Assembly: GCF_047601505.1 (NCBI RefSeq)
Contig: NZ_JASGJD010000001.1
Location: forward strand, 372,001-436,000
Length of the DNA stretch: 64,000 nucleotides
Source of the DNA: Cloacibacterium sp047601505
GTDB lineage: Bacteria > Bacteroidota > Bacteroidia > Flavobacteriales > Weeksellaceae
Reading direction: 5' to 3'
Made by a program: the position numbers and the translations under genes. This document shows, piece after piece, positions 6,885 through 15,951 of the stretch. The stretch's first letter is position 1. Each line of letters starts with the position of its first letter. The notes under the pieces were generated by a model. That model was given only the letters and a program-made list of their open reading frames with translations. It was not told where the DNA came from and made no database searches.

Positions 6885-8892
6885 GTACGACACCAAACGC
6901 TCTAAAGCGCTAAAATGGGGCTACCTTTTTGCAGGGGTGGCTTTCATCGTATTTGTTGTTTTTTTGGGAAGAATTTTCTTTCTACAGCACAATAATGTAG
7001 ATACTATTGAGAAAAATTTCATTAGTAATAATTATAGAGAAGCAACGCTAAAAGCCGCCAGAGGAAACCTTTTTGCTGCAGACGGTTCTATTTTGGCAAC
7101 TACAGTAATGCGATATGACGCTTACATCGATTTTAAAACCATCAAAGACACTGTTTACACCAATCACATTGGCGAACTTACCGATTCTCTAAGCAAAATG
7201 TTCGACAAGCCTCGTTCTGCTTTTAGAAAAATATTTGATGAACAAAAGAAAAAAGAAAATCAATATTTCTCTTTGATAAGAGGTTTGGATTTCGACCAAT
7301 ACGACAGAATTAAAAAATTCCCAATTTTTAGTAAAATGGACAAAAAAACAGGGAAATTTAAGAAAAACAGATGCTTAATAATCGAAAGAAATTTCAAAAG
7401 AGAATTAGCAACGGCTCAAATTGGCGCCGGAACTATTGGAATGGATAACGAAATAGGAAAATCTGGTCTGGAAGGAGCTTTCAGTAAATTTCTAAAAGGA
7501 ACAGACGGAACAAGATACGAACAAAGAGTTAATTCATCTCAATGGAAACCAATTGATTACTGGAAAGTAAAAGAACCAATTGACGGAAAAGATGTTTACA
7601 CAACCATAGATTTAAGAATTCAGGATATTGCTCATTCTGCTTTAGAAAAACAACTCATTCATTTTGAAGCAGACCACGGCTCTGTATTGGTAATGGAAAC
7701 TGAAACCGGCAAAATTAGAGCAATGGTAAACCTTAGAAAAGAAGGAAAAGATGAAGATGTAAAATATGTAGATGCATACAATTACGCTATAAAAGATGCC
7801 ACAGAACCTGGTTCTACGTTTAAAACTGTTTCGTTGCTTGCAGCGATGGACGATGGCTTTATAGACGAAAGCACAACCGTGGATGTAGGAAACGGAAGAT
7901 GGAAATATTTCGACCAACCTATGTCTGATTCTCACGTAAAAGGAAACGGAATTTACGACATAAGTGATGTTTTGGCAGAATCTAGCAACGTTGGAGCTTC
8001 CAAATTAATTACAAAATATTACGGAAAAGATCCTCAAGTATTTTTTAATCATTTAAAAAAATGGAAACTTTTTGATAAAATGCAAATTGAGCTTCCAGGG
8101 ATTGTAAAACCATACATTTTAACTCCAGAAAATACAAAATGGAGCAAGGGAGGTTTGGCATCTTTATCTTACGGATATTCTTCTAGATTTAGCATTCTCC
8201 AATTAACAACTTTTTACAACGGAATTGCCAACAAAGGAAAAATGGTAAAACCTCTTTTCATAGAAAAAATTGTAAAAGACGGAAAAATAGAATATCAAGC
8301 AGAACCTGAAGTTTTGGTAGATAAAATGGCTTCTACAGAAGCAATACAATTAATGACTGAAATGCTTACCAAAACCGTAGAAAAAGGAACGGCAAAAAGT
8401 ATCTTCACGCCAAACATAAAATTGGCAGGAAAAACAGGAACCGCAAAATTCGAATATTGGAAAAGTTCTGGAAAATATCAAGCTGCTTTTGCGGGATTTT
8501 TCCCAGCAGACAATCCGAAATACACGTGCTATGTAATGATAAACCAACCCAATACAGCCATTGGTTATTCTGGAGCAACTGTTGCTGCGCCTATTTTTAA
8601 AGAAATCGCAGGAAAAGTTTTCTTAAAAACTCCACTTAATGTAGAAAAAGAAATGTTGGTAAACAAAAAAGTGGATTTAAGAAAAATGATGCAGCCCAAC
8701 GTAAAAGTTACTGTAAAAAGTGGTGTTTTACCAAATATGAAAGGATTGATGGGGAAAAACGTAATTCCTCAGTTAGAAAATCAAGGATATAGAGTAGATT
8801 ATAAAGGTGTGGGAAAAATTAAAAATCAGTTTCCAGATGCGGGAGCTGTAATCCACAAAAAACAAAGAATTTATTTAGAATTGCAAAATTAA
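6865..8892 (+). CDS. ftsI: Penicillin-binding protein, septal transpeptidase FtsI with PASTA domain
   Basis: The 675-residue class B PBP has one N-terminal TM near residues 17-38, a dimerisation domain, and a transpeptidase domain with the serine motif S317-T-F-K320, the SSN motif at 373-375 and K523-T-G525. A C-terminal PASTA-like domain covers about 615-675, ending in LELQN. It cross-links septal peptidoglycan in the periplasm with FtsW. Position between ftsL and murE is the standard dcw place. The start overlaps ftsL. Confidence 0.95.
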   Translation: MATKINEYDTKRSKALKWGYLFAGVAFIVFVVFLGRIFFLQHNNVDTIEKNFISNNYREATLKAARGNLFAADGSILATTVMRYDAYIDFKTIKDTVYTNHIGELTDSLSKMFDKPRSAFRKIFDEQKKKENQYFSLIRGLDFDQYDRIKKFPIFSKMDKKTGKFKKNRCLIIERNFKRELATAQIGAGTIGMDNEIGKSGLEGAFSKFLKGTDGTRYEQRVNSSQWKPIDYWKVKEPIDGKDVYTTIDLRIQDIAHSALEKQLIHFEADHGSVLVMETETGKIRAMVNLRKEGKDEDVKYVDAYNYAIKDATEPGSTFKTVSLLAAMDDGFIDESTTVDVGNGRWKYFDQPMSDSHVKGNGIYDISDVLAESSNVGASKLITKYYGKDPQVFFNHLKKWKLFDKMQIELPGIVKPYILTPENTKWSKGGLASLSYGYSSRFSILQLTTFYNGIANKGKMVKPLFIEKIVKDGKIEYQAEPEVLVDKMASTEAIQLMTEMLTKTVEKGTAKSIFTPNIKLAGKTGTAKFEYWKSSGKYQAAFAGFFPADNPKYTCYVMINQPNTAIGYSGATVAAPIFKEIAGKVFLKTPLNVEKEMLVNKKVDLRKMMQPNVKVTVKSGVLPNMKGLMGKNVIPQLENQGYRVDYKGVGKIKNQFPDAGAVIHKKQRIYLELQN

Positions 8893-8947
8893 AATTGATT
8901 TGAACTTACAATCTCAAACATTGACTTTCAAATCTCAAATTATAAAA

Positions 8948-10408
8948 ATGATTTTATCAAAATTATTACATAAAATTCCAGTTCTAGAAACTTTTGGAAA
9001 TTTAGATTCAGAAGTATCAGAAATTGTATTCGATAGCAGAAAAGCTACCGAAAACGCTCTGTATGTTGCGATAAAAGGAACAGTTTCAGACGGACATTCT
9101 TATATCAATTCTGCGATAGAAAAAGGTGTAAAAACTATTGTTTGCGAAGTTTTACCAGAAAATTTACCAGAAGAAATTAATTTTATTCAAGTTAAAAACT
9201 CTTCTAAAACTTTAGGAAAATTGGCTTCAAATTTCTACGGAAATCCTTCAGAAAATTTGAAATTGATTGGCGTAACTGGAACCAATGGAAAAACTACCGT
9301 TACAACTCTACTTTTTGACATTTTCAAAAATTTAGGTTATCAAAGTGCATTAATTTCTACCGTTGAATACAGAATTGGTGACGAAATAATTCCTTCTACA
9401 CATACAACTCCAGATGTTATTCGTTTGAATCAAATGTTGGCAAAAGCGGTAGAAATTGGCTGCGAATATGCTTTTATGGAAGTTTCTTCGCACGGAATTC
9501 ATCAAGACAGAATTGAAGGATTACATTTTGCAATCGCTGGCTTTACCAATCTTACACACGACCATCTCGATTATCATAAAACTTTTGAAGAATATTTAAA
9601 AACCAAAAAAAGATTTTTTGATGAACTGCCCGAAACTGCCATTGCAATTACCAATGCTGATGACAAAAATGGCAACGTAATGCTTCAAAATACTAAAGCA
9701 AAAAAGAAAACTTATGCTTTGAAAACGTTGGCAGATTATCACGGAAAAATTCTGGAAGTAGATTTCAACGGAATGCTTCTAAACTTCAATGGAAAAGAAT
9801 TTTGGAGCACTTTAACTGGGAAATTCAATGTCTATAACTTGCTTTTGGCTTTTGCAATTTCAGAAGAATTAGGATTCGAGCAAAATGAAATTTTACAAGC
9901 AATTTCTACTTTAAAACGAGTGAAAGGAAGGTTTGAAACGTTGAAATCTGATGGCGGAATTTTCTTTGTTGTAGATTATGCGCACACGCCAGATGCATTG
10001 GAAAATGTTTTAGATTCTATCAACGAAATTAGAACAAAAAACGAAAGATTAATTACCGTTTTCGGTTGCGGAGGAGACAGAGACCACGCAAAAAGACCAG
10101 AAATGGGAAAAATTGCGACGAGAAAATCTACGCTAGCAATTATTACCACAGATAATCCTAGAACGGAAAATCCTACGGAAATTATCAAAGAAATTGAAGC
10201 AGGTGTAGAACCGCAGAATTTCAGCAAATACACTTCAATTCCTGATAGAAAGGAAGCGATAAAAATGGCGATAAAATTTGCCGAACCAAAAGATATTGTT
10301 CTCGTAGCGGGAAAAGGTCACGAAACGTATCAGGAAATAAATGGTGTAAGACATCATTTTGATGACAAAGAAACAATTGTAGAATTATATAAATTAATGT
10401 CAAAGTAA
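8948..10408 (+). CDS. murE: UDP-MurNAc-tripeptide synthetase MurE (meso-DAP type)
   Basis: A Mur ligase of 486 residues with the ATP loop GVTGTNGKTT near residue 106, the catalytic HTTPD segment, and the substrate motif DNPR near the C-terminal domain, which in the family marks meso-diaminopimelate rather than lysine as the added residue. It acts in the cytoplasm. The frame stays open upstream to a TTG at 8900; ATG 8948 gives the normal MurE N-terminus (ILSKLLHKIPVLE). Confidence 0.96.
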   Translation: MILSKLLHKIPVLETFGNLDSEVSEIVFDSRKATENALYVAIKGTVSDGHSYINSAIEKGVKTIVCEVLPENLPEEINFIQVKNSSKTLGKLASNFYGNPSENLKLIGVTGTNGKTTVTTLLFDIFKNLGYQSALISTVEYRIGDEIIPSTHTTPDVIRLNQMLAKAVEIGCEYAFMEVSSHGIHQDRIEGLHFAIAGFTNLTHDHLDYHKTFEEYLKTKKRFFDELPETAIAITNADDKNGNVMLQNTKAKKKTYALKTLADYHGKILEVDFNGMLLNFNGKEFWSTLTGKFNVYNLLLAFAISEELGFEQNEILQAISTLKRVKGRFETLKSDGGIFFVVDYAHTPDALENVLDSINEIRTKNERLITVFGCGGDRDHAKRPEMGKIATRKSTLAIITTDNPRTENPTEIIKEIEAGVEPQNFSKYTSIPDRKEAIKMAIKFAEPKDIVLVAGKGHETYQEINGVRHHFDDKETIVELYKLMSK

Positions 10409-10415
10409 TTTGATA

Positions 10416-10790
10416 ATGAAAAAATCTAAAATCATATTACTTTCAATTTTTACCATTGTTTTCGGTGGTTTGATTTATATTGTTTTAAATCATTCATTTG
10501 AAAGGAAAATCAAAGTTTTAGATTGTGAAGGAGTTTATCACCAAAAATTATTTGAAAAACCAAAACCAGGATATTTAGATTTTTCGCAAAGTAATGCTAA
10601 AGTAGATGTTGCAAATTGCCTTTGTGAAAAATACATGAAAAATAAAGATACTACGTACAAAAAAGAAATATTAAGATTCTATAAAGAACATTTTGGAGGG
10701 ATGAGATTAATAATAAAAAATCCTGAAAAAAATATAGATTCTATCTGTAAATATAGAAATCAGATTTTCATAAAAATGTATGATCTATAA
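10416..10790 (+). CDS. Small membrane-anchored protein inside the dcw cluster, unknown
   Basis: I do not recognise this 124-residue protein. It has one N-terminal hydrophobic segment (residues about 6-27) after MKKSK, and a soluble part that is Lys-rich with four Cys (LDCEG, NCLCEK and SICKYR), so it could be periplasmic with disulfides. It starts 7 bases after murE and is followed 28 bases later by mraY, a place normally empty in dcw clusters. The start is ATG 10416; the upstream TTG at 10410 gives only two more residues. A role in envelope growth is possible from context only. Confidence 0.6.
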   Translation: MKKSKIILLSIFTIVFGGLIYIVLNHSFERKIKVLDCEGVYHQKLFEKPKPGYLDFSQSNAKVDVANCLCEKYMKNKDTTYKKEILRFYKEHFGGMRLIIKNPEKNIDSICKYRNQIFIKMYDL

Positions 10791-10818
10791 AACAACAACC
10801 ATCAACTAACAACTAATT

Positions 10819-12060
10819 ATGTTATACTATCTATACGAATACCTTACATCTCACGGAATAGACATTCCAGGATTGCAATTACTAAAATACATCTCTTTTA
10901 GAGCTGCAATGGCGGTTTTGTTATCGTTGTTTATTGCTCTTCTTTATGGCAAAAGAATCATCAATTTCCTTAGGAACAAACAAATGGGAGAATTGGTAAG
11001 AGACTTAGGATTAGAAGGACAAAAACAAAAAGAAGGAACTCCTACAATGGGCGGTCTCATCATTATTTTTGCTACTGTTATTCCGGTTTTACTATTTACC
11101 AGAATTACCAATATCTATATTGTTTTGCTTTTGGTTTCTATGATTTGGATGGGCGCAATAGGTTTTATAGACGATTATTTAAAGAAAATAAAAAAGAACA
11201 AAGATGGTTTAAGTGGAATTTTCAAAGTAATTGGTCAAATTGGTTTAGGATTAATTGTTGGCGTTACCATGTATTATCATCCAGATATTACCATCAAAAG
11301 AAAATATGCAGACGCACAAGTTGTTAACAGAAATAATGTGGCTCAAAACTTTGCTCCTGCAAAAAAAGAAACTATTTCAACCGTTCCATTTATGAAAAAT
11401 AACGAGTTCGATTATAGTAAAATTCTTTTTTGGATGGACGAAAAACAACAAGACGAATGGGCTTGGCTGGTTTTTATTCCTTTAGTTATTTTTATTGTAA
11501 CCGCAGTTTCTAATGGTGCAAATATAACAGACGGAATAGATGGTTTGGCATCGGGAACCAGCGTCGTCATACTCGGAACATTGGCGTTTTTCGCGTACAT
11601 ATCTGGTAACATCATTTTTTCTGACTACCTCAATATTATGTTCTTACCGAACATGGGAGAAACTACCATTTTTGCCGTCGCTTTAATTGGAGCAACAATT
11701 GGCTTCTTTTGGTACAATACATATCCAGCACAAGTTTTTATGGGAGATACTGGTAGTTTAATGCTTGGAGGCGTAATTGCTGTATTGGCAATTATCTTAA
11801 GAAAAGAACTTTTAATACCTGTTCTATGTGGAATTTTCTTAATCGAAAATCTATCAGTAATGCTACAAGTATTGGTATTTAAATATAGAAAAAGAAAATA
11901 TGGCTTAGAATACGCTCAGAATAACAGACTTTTTAAAATGTCACCTCTTCATCATCATTATCAATTAAATGGTTTCCACGAGAGTAAAATTGTAAACAGA
12001 ATGATTATTCTAGGTGTAATGTTAGCAATTATCTGTTTAATCACACTAAAAATCAGATAA
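10819..12060 (+). CDS. mraY: Phospho-MurNAc-pentapeptide transferase MraY
   Basis: A polytopic membrane enzyme of 413 residues that makes lipid I from UDP-MurNAc-pentapeptide and undecaprenyl phosphate. The signatures GFIDDYLKK (near 116-124), NGANITDGIDGLA (near 233-245), FMGDTGSL (near 309-316) and the C-terminal HHHYQLNG are present. It is longer than the E. coli enzyme (about 360) because of an insert after YYHPDIT, around residues 155-215, which is common in Bacteroidota MraY. Confidence 0.97.
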   Translation: MLYYLYEYLTSHGIDIPGLQLLKYISFRAAMAVLLSLFIALLYGKRIINFLRNKQMGELVRDLGLEGQKQKEGTPTMGGLIIIFATVIPVLLFTRITNIYIVLLLVSMIWMGAIGFIDDYLKKIKKNKDGLSGIFKVIGQIGLGLIVGVTMYYHPDITIKRKYADAQVVNRNNVAQNFAPAKKETISTVPFMKNNEFDYSKILFWMDEKQQDEWAWLVFIPLVIFIVTAVSNGANITDGIDGLASGTSVVILGTLAFFAYISGNIIFSDYLNIMFLPNMGETTIFAVALIGATIGFFWYNTYPAQVFMGDTGSLMLGGVIAVLAIILRKELLIPVLCGIFLIENLSVMLQVLVFKYRKRKYGLEYAQNNRLFKMSPLHHHYQLNGFHESKIVNRMIILGVMLAIICLITLKIR

Positions 12061-12131
12061 TTATAAAAAAATCAAAATCAATCACAACAATATTAAAATG
12101 GGAAATAATGCGAAAGCATTAAAAATGTAAA

Positions 12132-13475
12132 ATGAGCACAGAAAATTTAAAAGTTGTAATTCTTGGAGGCGGCGAAAGTGGCGTGGGAGCTGCAATTTTA
12201 GCCAAAACCAAAGGCTTGGAAGTTTTCCTTTCAGATTTAGGAGAAATAAAAGAGCATTACAAAAAGATTTTAGAAGAAAACAAAATAGAATTCGAGGAAA
12301 AAAACCACGATGAAGAAAGAATTTTGGCTGCAGATTGGGTAATTAAATCGCCTGGCGTTCCCAAAAAAGCCGAAATGGTACAAAAAATTAAAGCTAAAGG
12401 AATTAGAATTTCATCAGAAATAGAATTTGGAGCAGAATTTACTGATGCTAAAATTATTGCCATCACTGGAAGCAATGGTAAAACTACTACTACTTCTCTC
12501 ATCTATCATATTCTTAAAAATTACAATATGAATGTGGGCTTAGGAGGAAACATTGGTAAAAGTTTTGCTTTGCAAGTTGCCAAAGAAAACTTCGAATATT
12601 ATGTATTAGAAGTAAGCAGCTTTCAATTAGATGATATTCAGAATTTTAGACCCTATATTTCTTTATTGTTGAATTTGAGTCCAGACCATTTAGACCAATA
12701 CAACTACAATTATGAAGAATATGCTTTGGCAAAATTCAGAATTGCAGAAAACCAAGAAAACGACAATTATTTCATCTACAACAAAGATGATGAAATGAGC
12801 CAAAAATTGCTTCAACAATTAGATTTTAAAGTGAAGCAAATTCCTTTCTCAATGAAGGAAAAACTAAATGAAGGTGCTTATACCGAAGGAGAAAAATTAT
12901 ATGTAAAACTACAAGACGAGTTTTCGATGAGAATTGATGAACTTTCTCTAATGGGAACTCACAACGTTGCAAACAGCTTAGCGGCTTCAATAGCTGGTAA
13001 ATTATTGAATATCAGCAACGAAAGCATTAGACATTCTTTAATGACTTTTCAGGCAGTAGAGCACAGATTAGAAACTTTTGCAGAAATTGATGGCGTAAAA
13101 TACATCAACGATAGCAAAGCAACCAACGTTAATGCAACTTATTACGCTTTGGAAAGCATGAAACAACCAACAGTTTGGATTGTTGGCGGAAAAGACAAAG
13201 GAAACGATTATTCTGAAATTGAAGAATTGGTAAAAAAGAAAGTAAAAGCCATTATTTGTATGGGACTAGACAATGCTAAAATTATAGATTTCTTCAAAGA
13301 CAAAAAAGATATTATTGTAGATACAGCAAGTATAGAAGATGCTGTGAAAGCTGCAAAATCTATCGCAGAAAAAGGAGACGCAGTATTGCTTTCTCCGTGT
13401 TGTGCTAGTTTTGATTTATTCAACAGTTACGAACATAGAGGCAAATTATTTAAAGAAGAAGTATTAAAAAGCTAA
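12132..13475 (+). CDS. murD: UDP-MurNAc-L-alanine:D-glutamate ligase MurD
   Basis: The 447-residue Mur ligase has an N-terminal Rossmann-like GGGESGVGAA segment at residues 12-21, the ATP loop GSNGKTTTT near 116, an NLSPDHLDQY segment and the C-terminal domain ending SPCCASFDLF plus RGKLF. It adds D-Glu in the cytoplasm. It follows mraY after a 71-base spacer and precedes ftsW by 31 bases. Confidence 0.97.
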   Translation: MSTENLKVVILGGGESGVGAAILAKTKGLEVFLSDLGEIKEHYKKILEENKIEFEEKNHDEERILAADWVIKSPGVPKKAEMVQKIKAKGIRISSEIEFGAEFTDAKIIAITGSNGKTTTTSLIYHILKNYNMNVGLGGNIGKSFALQVAKENFEYYVLEVSSFQLDDIQNFRPYISLLLNLSPDHLDQYNYNYEEYALAKFRIAENQENDNYFIYNKDDEMSQKLLQQLDFKVKQIPFSMKEKLNEGAYTEGEKLYVKLQDEFSMRIDELSLMGTHNVANSLAASIAGKLLNISNESIRHSLMTFQAVEHRLETFAEIDGVKYINDSKATNVNATYYALESMKQPTVWIVGGKDKGNDYSEIEELVKKKVKAIICMGLDNAKIIDFFKDKKDIIVDTASIEDAVKAAKSIAEKGDAVLLSPCCASFDLFNSYEHRGKLFKEEVLKS

Positions 13476-13506
13476 AAACCTATGGCAATTAGCAAATAAC
13501 AAAAGA

Positions 13507-14739
13507 ATGGAAGAACAAGAAAGCAAATTTGAACTACTAAAAGGCGATAAAGTACTTTGGATGGTGATTATTTTAATCTCCCTATTCTCGGTATTTCCCG
13601 TTTATTCGGCTAGTTCTAATCTAGAATACATTGTTCACAATGGCACCACCACTGGTCACGTTGTGAAACACATGATTTTTGTATTTCTTGGCTTAGGAAT
13701 TATGAGATTTATTGCTGGTGCTTTCAAATACGAATATATTGGTAAGTTGAGTAGCATTTTATTAGCAATTATGGTTATTTTGCTGGTTATCACCATGTTT
13801 GCAGGTCAGCAGATTGATGGAGCTTCCGCTTCAAGATGGTTAAAAATTCCGGGAACGCCCATTTCTTTCCAACCATCAAGTTTTGCTTATTTAATGTTAA
13901 TCATTTACTTGTGCAGATATTTAACCAAAAGAATTACCAGAGAAAGACTTCCAATAGAAAACATTATTTACATTTTCGGACCAGTTTTATTGGTTTTCGG
14001 ATTGGTAGCAAAAGACAACGGTTCTACAGCTTTAATGATTTTGATGGTTTCTTTAATTGTGATGATAATTGGGCAATTGTCTTCAAAATATATTTTAGGA
14101 TTTTTAGGAATTTCGAGCATTTTTATAGGAATTTTTCTATTTCTAGCGCTGAAAACAGATGTAATAGGCAGTTCTCGTGTACACACTTGGGTAAGTAGAA
14201 TAGAAACTTTTACCAATTCTAAGAAAAATACAGAAGTAGAAGACGAAAGCGTAAAAGCAAAAAACTATCAGGTAAACCAAGCAAAAGCAGCCATCGTTCA
14301 CGGCGGAATTACCGGACAAGGCCCTGGGAAATCTGCTCTTAAACAGATGCTTCCACAATCTGCGTCAGATTTTATTTTTGCAATTATTGTAGAAGAATAT
14401 GGCTTTATAGGTGCATTTTTCCTCATTACCGCTTATCTCATTATGATGATTAGAATTGTAATGATTGCCAGTAAAATGCCAGCTTTTTTCGGGAGTTTAT
14501 TGGTATTGAGTTTAGGAATAATGATTTTTATACAATTAGCAGTAAATATTGCTGTGGCGGTAAATTTAATTCCGGTAACTGGGCAACCACTACCATTGAT
14601 AAGTTACGGGGGAACATCTATGTTAGTAACCTATCTACAATTAGGGATTATCTTAAATGTAAGTTCCAGAATTCAGGTTTTTGATGAAGAAGGAATGAGC
14701 AAAAAACAAAATATTGAAGAAATTAATGATATAGCGTAA
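13507..14739 (+). CDS. ftsW: SEDS peptidoglycan polymerase FtsW
   Basis: A polytopic SEDS-family membrane protein (410 residues, about 10 TM segments). A hydrophilic loop near residues 225-260 leads to GQGPGKSALKQMLPQSASDFIFA and then EEYGFIG, the conserved periplasmic loop, with VTGQPLPLISYGGTSM near the C-terminus. It polymerises glycan strands at the septum with the FtsI of this cluster. The place between murD and murG identifies it as FtsW rather than the RodA at 34805. Confidence 0.95.
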   Translation: MEEQESKFELLKGDKVLWMVIILISLFSVFPVYSASSNLEYIVHNGTTTGHVVKHMIFVFLGLGIMRFIAGAFKYEYIGKLSSILLAIMVILLVITMFAGQQIDGASASRWLKIPGTPISFQPSSFAYLMLIIYLCRYLTKRITRERLPIENIIYIFGPVLLVFGLVAKDNGSTALMILMVSLIVMIIGQLSSKYILGFLGISSIFIGIFLFLALKTDVIGSSRVHTWVSRIETFTNSKKNTEVEDESVKAKNYQVNQAKAAIVHGGITGQGPGKSALKQMLPQSASDFIFAIIVEEYGFIGAFFLITAYLIMMIRIVMIASKMPAFFGSLLVLSLGIMIFIQLAVNIAVAVNLIPVTGQPLPLISYGGTSMLVTYLQLGIILNVSSRIQVFDEEGMSKKQNIEEINDIA

Positions 14740-14756
14740 AAATAATTAATAATTCA

Positions 14757-14810
14757 TGAATGATAAATGATTAGAGCACAACGTAAAAATTAATCATCAC
14801 TTATCATTCA
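14757..14810 (+). repeat. Spacer hairpin between ftsW and murG
   Basis: TGAATGATAA (14757-14766) pairs perfectly with TTATCATTCA (14801-14810) and ATGATTA (14767-14773) with TAATCAT (14791-14797), leaving a 3-base bulge. It lies in an 87-base spacer without an ORF. There is no T-run, so it is not a typical terminator; it could be a processing or RNA stability element. Confidence 0.65.
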
Positions 14811-14826
14811 CCAATCATAAAAAAAT

Positions 14827-15939
14827 ATGAGCAAAAAATTGAAAGTTTTAATGAGTGGTGGTGGAACTGGCGGACACATTTTCCCTGCTGTTGCAATTGC
14901 ACAGGAGATAAAAAAACGTTTCCCAGATGCAGAATTTTTGTTCATTGGCGCGAATGGAAAAATGGAGATGGAAAAAGTGCCACAAGCAGGCTTCAGAATT
15001 GAAGGATTAAACATTGTGGGCTTCGATAGAGGTAATTTATTGAAAAATATTGGTTTGCCATTCAAATTAATTTCAAGTTTAATTAAAGCTAAAAAAATCA
15101 TTAAAGAATTCAAACCAGATTTTGCCGTAGGAACTGGCGGTTTTGCAAGCGGACCAGCTTTATTCATTGCAGCAAGAATGGGGATTCCAACTTTTATACA
15201 AGAACAGAATTCTTTACCTGGAAAAACCAATATTTTCAATGGTAAAAAAGCAAAAGCGGTTTTTACAGCTTATCCAGAAATGGAAAAATTTTTCCCGAAT
15301 TCTAAAGTGTATTTTCTTGGAAATCCAATCCGTGAAAATATTATAACAGATTTAATTGAAACCAATTTAGCAAAGGAAAAATTAGGTTTAGAAAAAGATA
15401 AATTAACAATACTTTCAGTTGGTGGTTCTTTAGGTTCTAGAACTTTGAACAACGGCTGGAAAGAAAATTTAGAAAACATAAAACAAAAAGGTTATCAACT
15501 AATTTGGCAAACTGGGAAAACTGACTATCAGCAAATTATAAGCAATGTCACGCTGAGCGGAGTCGAAGCGTCCAGAATCCAAATCAAAGAATTCATCAGC
15601 GATATGGCAACCGCTTATTCCGCAGCAGACATCATTGTTTCCAGAGCTGGCGCAATTGCAATTTCAGAATTAGCGGTAACTAAAAAACCTGTTTTATTGG
15701 TTCCTTTTCCGTTTGCAGCAGAAGACCATCAAACGAAAAATGCGATGACTTTGGTTGAAAAAAATGCAGCTAAAATGGTAAAAGACACCGAAATGAAAGA
15801 AAAATTTTGGAATACGCTTTCAGAAATTTGTGAAAATGAAAATCTAAGAAAAGAAATGTCTCAGAATCTTGAATTTTTTGCAAAGCCAAAAGCTTCAGAA
15901 GACATTGTAAATGAGATTTTTAAAGTATTAAATAGATAA
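14827..15939 (+). CDS. murG: UDP-GlcNAc:undecaprenyl-PP-MurNAc transferase MurG
   Basis: A GT28-family transferase of 370 residues that turns lipid I into lipid II at the inner face of the membrane. SGGGTGGHIFPA is near residues 11-22, FIQEQNSLPGKTN in the middle, SVGGSLGSRTLN near 198-209 and a C-terminal SRAGAIAISE plus PFAAEDHQ. It is somewhat longer than E. coli MurG (355). Residues about 242-248 (TLSGVEA) are encoded by a short intergenic-type repeat inserted in frame (15547-15572), just before the conserved IQIKEFISDM segment. Confidence 0.96.
   Translation: MSKKLKVLMSGGGTGGHIFPAVAIAQEIKKRFPDAEFLFIGANGKMEMEKVPQAGFRIEGLNIVGFDRGNLLKNIGLPFKLISSLIKAKKIIKEFKPDFAVGTGGFASGPALFIAARMGIPTFIQEQNSLPGKTNIFNGKKAKAVFTAYPEMEKFFPNSKVYFLGNPIRENIITDLIETNLAKEKLGLEKDKLTILSVGGSLGSRTLNNGWKENLENIKQKGYQLIWQTGKTDYQQIISNVTLSGVEASRIQIKEFISDMATAYSAADIIVSRAGAIAISELAVTKKPVLLVPFPFAAEDHQTKNAMTLVEKNAAKMVKDTEMKEKFWNTLSEICENENLRKEMSQNLEFFAKPKASEDIVNEIFKVLNR
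15547..15572 (+). repeat. Short Bacteroidota-type repeat inside murG
   Basis: The 26 bases read GTCACGCTGAGCGGAGTCGA followed by AGCGTC. To my knowledge, close variants of this GC-rich sequence are dispersed in Flavobacteriia genomes, usually between genes. The ends ACGCT and AGCGT are inverted. Its GC content is far above the surrounding gene. Here it is read in frame as VTLSGVEAS. Only this copy is seen in the window. Confidence 0.6.
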
Positions 15940-15951
15940 AAATTAGAAAAA

